From CBDDBH01 sp965225625 (GTDB taxonomy: Bacteria; Pseudomonadota; Gammaproteobacteria; JADZEE01): a stretch of DNA of 64,000 nt. Made by a program: the position numbers and the translations under genes. The DNA is taken from contig CBDDBH010000033.1 in assembly GCA_965225625.1 (NCBI GenBank), positions 248,001 through 312,000 of the forward strand. The letters run 5' to 3'. Each line of letters begins with the position of its first letter. Position 1 is the first letter of the stretch. Under the pieces are notes generated by a model, which saw only the letters and a program-made list of their open reading frames with translations, was not told the origin of the DNA and did no database searches. Positions 61,902-64,000 of the stretch are shown one piece after another.

Positions 61902-63068
61902 TTAATCGCGACGCAGTCGCGCCGTGACAGCAATGGGGGTCGGATACCGCAACACAATGATATAGGCGGAGACCATGAACGTGATCAGTGTCGCCATCTG
62001 GATCACATATGACGTGTGGGCGTCCATGAAACCGGAATTTACGGCCAGCACGGCAATGAGCAGCGAAAACTCACTCCCCTGTCCCAGCCGTACGCCGATC
62101 TCTGTGGACAAGCGCCGACCTTCGCCTGCAAAGCCCAGGATTCGCCGGAACACGATTGGTTTGACCAGCAAAATCATGGCGGCCAGCGTAACCGCTGGCA
62201 GGTAGACGTCAGGCAGAACGCCGAGATTAAAGCCTGCCCCGAGGGAGAAAAAGAACAAAATCAGGAAGAAATCGCGCAACGGCTTCAAGGTCTCGGCGAT
62301 AAACTGCGCGATCGGACAGGATGCCAGCGCTACCCCCGCAATAAACGCGCCGATCTCGTATGACAAACCCACGGACTGGGCAAGCTCGGCAATCCCCAGG
62401 CACCAGGCGATCACCAGCAGAAAAATATACTCGTGAATTTGATCATAACGCGCCAGTAAGGGTTCAATCAGGTAGCGTTCCAGCAGGTAAGCAACGAGGA
62501 TCAGTACGGGTAAGGACCCGAGTTGCCGCAGTATATCCAGCCACAATTCACCACCTTTGCCGAATCCCTGCAGTAACAACAGCACAATTATCGCGATCAG
62601 ATCCTGCAGCAATAGCACGCTGATAATGACTTCACCGGTGTGGCGGTGGTGCAGCGTCGTTGTCGGCAACAGCTTCAGCCCAATGATAGTGCTTGAAAAC
62701 ATGGCTGCTGCGCCCATCACTACACAGGATTCCCAGCTAAATCCGAACGCGGCTCCAATGGCAAATCCCAAGGCTGCAAACACGACGGCACTCAGCAGCG
62801 TCACCTCCAGCGCTTCGGCGAACATTTCCCGCAAACGTTGGGGCGCCAGATTCAAGCCGAGCAAATACAGCAAAAACATAATCCCTATGCTCGAGATATC
62901 CTGTATCCAGGCGGAATCCGTGATCCAGCTCAAGCCCCATGGCCCCAGCACCGCACCCAAAACGATATACGCCACGATGATCGCCTGCCGGGCGGCCAGC
63001 GCCAGTGTGGCGAACAGCGCCGCACCGACAAAAATCAGGAAAATGGACGAAACAATGGAGTCCGGCAT
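61902..63068 (-). CDS. Cation:proton antiporter (CPA2 / KefB-type membrane domain)
   Basis: The 388-residue protein has 11-12 hydrophobic helices typical of CPA2 exchangers: GAVLGPWGLSW after TM2, IGIMFLLYLLGLNL, SSTIIGLKLLPT, SVLLLQDLIAIIVLLLLQG (with the conserved Gln-Asp) and EIGAFIAGVALASCP. It ends without a TrkA-N regulatory domain, so it is shorter than KefB/KefC. It should exchange K+ or Na+ for protons at the inner membrane. ATG 63068 is preferred. A 16-bp palindrome lies 43 bases upstream. Confidence 0.9.
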   Translation of the reverse strand: MPDSIVSSIFLIFVGAALFATLALAARQAIIVAYIVLGAVLGPWGLSWITDSAWIQDISSIGIMFLLYLLGLNLAPQRLREMFAEALEVTLLSAVVFAALGFAIGAAFGFSWESCVVMGAAAMFSSTIIGLKLLPTTTLHHRHTGEVIISVLLLQDLIAIIVLLLLQGFGKGGELWLDILRQLGSLPVLILVAYLLERYLIEPLLARYDQIHEYIFLLVIAWCLGIAELAQSVGLSYEIGAFIAGVALASCPIAQFIAETLKPLRDFFLILFFFSLGAGFNLGVLPDVYLPAVTLAAMILLVKPIVFRRILGFAGEGRRLSTEIGVRLGQGSEFSLLIAVLAVNSGFMDAHTSYVIQMATLITFMVSAYIIVLRYPTPIAVTARLRRD

Positions 63069-63110
63069 ATTGCGTCAACGTAAGGCGGGAGCTGTTACCA
63101 AGAATAAGGA

Positions 63111-63126
63111 ATTCCGCTAGCGGAAT
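63111..63126. promoter_or_regulatory. 16-bp perfect palindrome upstream of the antiporter
   Basis: ATTCCGCTAGCGGAAT is a perfect palindrome between the antiporter start and MITE-like copy B. It could be an operator or part of the border where the element inserted. No matching regulator is encoded nearby. Confidence 0.45.
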
Positions 63127-63138
63127 ACAGCGAGTTAT

Positions 63139-63433
63139 CCCGCATATTTCATGAAGGATCGTGGATGCTCGCGCAGGACGCGTGCGGCTGGGCGCCGCGC
63201 TGGAGCGCCAAGCATAGCCGTAGCTATGGTTGGTGTGAAGCGCAATCTCAGGTGTGCGCGGACCAGCGAGCGCCAGGATAGCCGCGCGATGCAGTACAAA
63301 CTGTCCTTTGCCGTCGTTTACATGGAACCTTACAACGCCTGGGTTTCACTCGCATCGCGTGACGTGACCGCCAGGGATGGCGGAAATGCAGACCATGCAG
63401 GAGCTTTTGTCTGCCCTTCGTGAAATATGCGGG
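63139..63433 (+). mobile_element. MITE-like element, copy B
   Basis: This 295-bp element has ends CCCGCATATTTCATGAAGG and the complement of CCCGCATATTTCACGAAGG. Its first 162 bases match copy A (42274-42434, inverted) with about nine differences by eye. The other half differs from copy A and holds CCGCCAGGGATGGCGG (63368-63383), the REP-like core found at 5820 and 32696. The short open frame inside is not considered a gene. It separates the antiporter from the DASS transporter. Confidence 0.82.
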
Positions 63434-63439
63434 TTAACC

Positions 63440-64000
63440 CTATTGCAGTGTGATAACGAAAACGGGAACAGCCACCCAATAGGCGATCGCGGTGACAACA
63501 ATTACGCCAATCAGGTTAAGTGGCAACCCTGCCCGGCACATTTGAGGAATCGAGATGCGACCGGATCCGAACACGATTGCGTTTGGTGGCGTCGCTACCG
63601 GCATCATGAAGGCGCAACTAGCCGCGATTGTGGCCGTGACGACCAACAATAACGGATCGATCCCCAGCGGTAACGCGATGGCAGCGAGAATCGGTACCAA
63701 AGTCGCGGTCGTGGCCAAGTTACTCGTGAGTTCCGTGAGAAAAATAACCATCGCCGCCACGGACAGAGCAATCAGCAAGGGGTGAACTCCCCGCAAATAA
63801 CCGACATGATGACCGATGTATTGGCCAACTCCTGTCGTCTCGATAGCAGCAGCAAGGCTGAGCCCACCGCCAAACAAGATCAGGATCCCCCACGGCAGCC
63901 GACTCGCATGCTGCCAATCCATTGCGAAAACCCGCTTTTTCAAGTCCACCGGCGCCACAAACAGCAATAGTGCAGCACCCACTGCAATACCCGTATCGGT
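63440..64000 (-). CDS. DASS/SLC13-type sodium:anion symporter (C-terminal part)
   Basis: The frame runs out of the window at its 5' side; about 187 C-terminal residues are visible. They show membrane helices and the DASS blocks WGILILFGGGLSLAAAIETT, LTELTSNLATTATLVPIL (the SNT/SNL-type substrate and Na+ motif) and MMPVATPPNAIVFGSG (second motif). SLC13-type carriers import di- and tricarboxylates or sulfate with Na+. Motifs favour a dicarboxylate carrier. The stop lies 6 bases beyond MITE-like copy B. Confidence 0.9.
   Translation of the reverse strand, partial: TDTGIAVGAALLLFVAPVDLKKRVFAMDWQHASRLPWGILILFGGGLSLAAAIETTGVGQYIGHHVGYLRGVHPLLIALSVAAMVIFLTELTSNLATTATLVPILAAIALPLGIDPLLLVVTATIAASCAFMMPVATPPNAIVFGSGRISIPQMCRAGLPLNLIGVIVVTAIAYWVAVPVFVITLQ

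Noticed and set aside
1..64000. tRNA genes, rRNA genes and CRISPR arrays
   Set aside because: No T-loop signature with a matching cloverleaf, no rRNA-like sequence and no regularly spaced repeats were found by eye.

Overview
The window looks like chromosomal DNA of a Gram-negative proteobacterium, most likely a gammaproteobacterium or a close relative. The case rests on lpxH (lipid A synthesis), an ampD-ampE pair, a divergent ppsA/ppsR pair, ETF/ETF-QO genes and a MoxR-DUF58-transglutaminase operon. The sequence is moderately GC-rich and almost fully coding. No rRNA, tRNA or CRISPR array was recognised.

0-18 kb. Housekeeping and redox genes: tandem cyclophilins with lpxH; a three-subunit membrane-linked GMC dehydrogenase (cytochrome c, Tat-exported small subunit, GMC flavoprotein); an IS1182-type insertion sequence that splits an intergenic hairpin; egtD-ampD-ampE; a divergent fchA/mtdA pair (C1 units on tetrahydrofolate); an SRAP protein; a Sel1-SPOR protein followed by an unrecognised gene whose paralogue lies at 60.8 kb; divergent ppsA/ppsR; and a block of GTGGGGTCAGATACAC repeats.

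18-31 kb. A catabolic block: ferredoxin reductase, a TetR regulator with an 18-bp perfect palindrome at its start, a flavin reductase fused to a MarR-like domain, a styrene-monooxygenase-like protein, icd, two VOC proteins, an SDR, an ACMSD-type amidohydrolase, a RidA protein, an Nramp-fold transporter lacking the usual metal motifs, an Asp/Glu-racemase-fold protein lacking the usual cysteines, a GST and an NCS1 permease.

31-32.7 kb. The most striking item: two reading frames separated by one in-frame TGA form a single exported selenoprotein. Its active site reads CLTUPPF, like iodothyronine deiodinases. A short hairpin with a GGTCT loop, the type bound by SelB, follows the TGA, and the gene ends in a perfect 29-bp-stem terminator.

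32.7-50 kb. ETF-QO, an acyl-CoA dehydrogenase and etfAB adjoin a beta-oxidation-like operon (SDR, acyl-CoA dehydrogenase, enoyl-CoA hydratase, MarR, SDR). A divergent RidA/FAD oxidoreductase/esterase set, an alpha/beta hydrolase, a second MarR and a large flavin monooxygenase-old yellow enzyme fusion follow. Together these resemble aerobic breakdown of an aromatic CoA thioester such as 2-aminobenzoyl-CoA or salicylyl-CoA, with electrons passing through ETF to quinone. A MITE-like element sits between the divergent operons, and a second copy lies at 63.1 kb.

50-64 kb. Mixed genes (SDR, arfB, cupin, DOPA-dioxygenase-like, moaB, MATE pump, nitroreductase, MoxR-DUF58-TgpA, CPA2 antiporter, partial DASS transporter). 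Four genes between 53.4 and 59.2 kb carry single-base frameshifts, mostly at short G/C runs; assembly error or recent decay are both possible.
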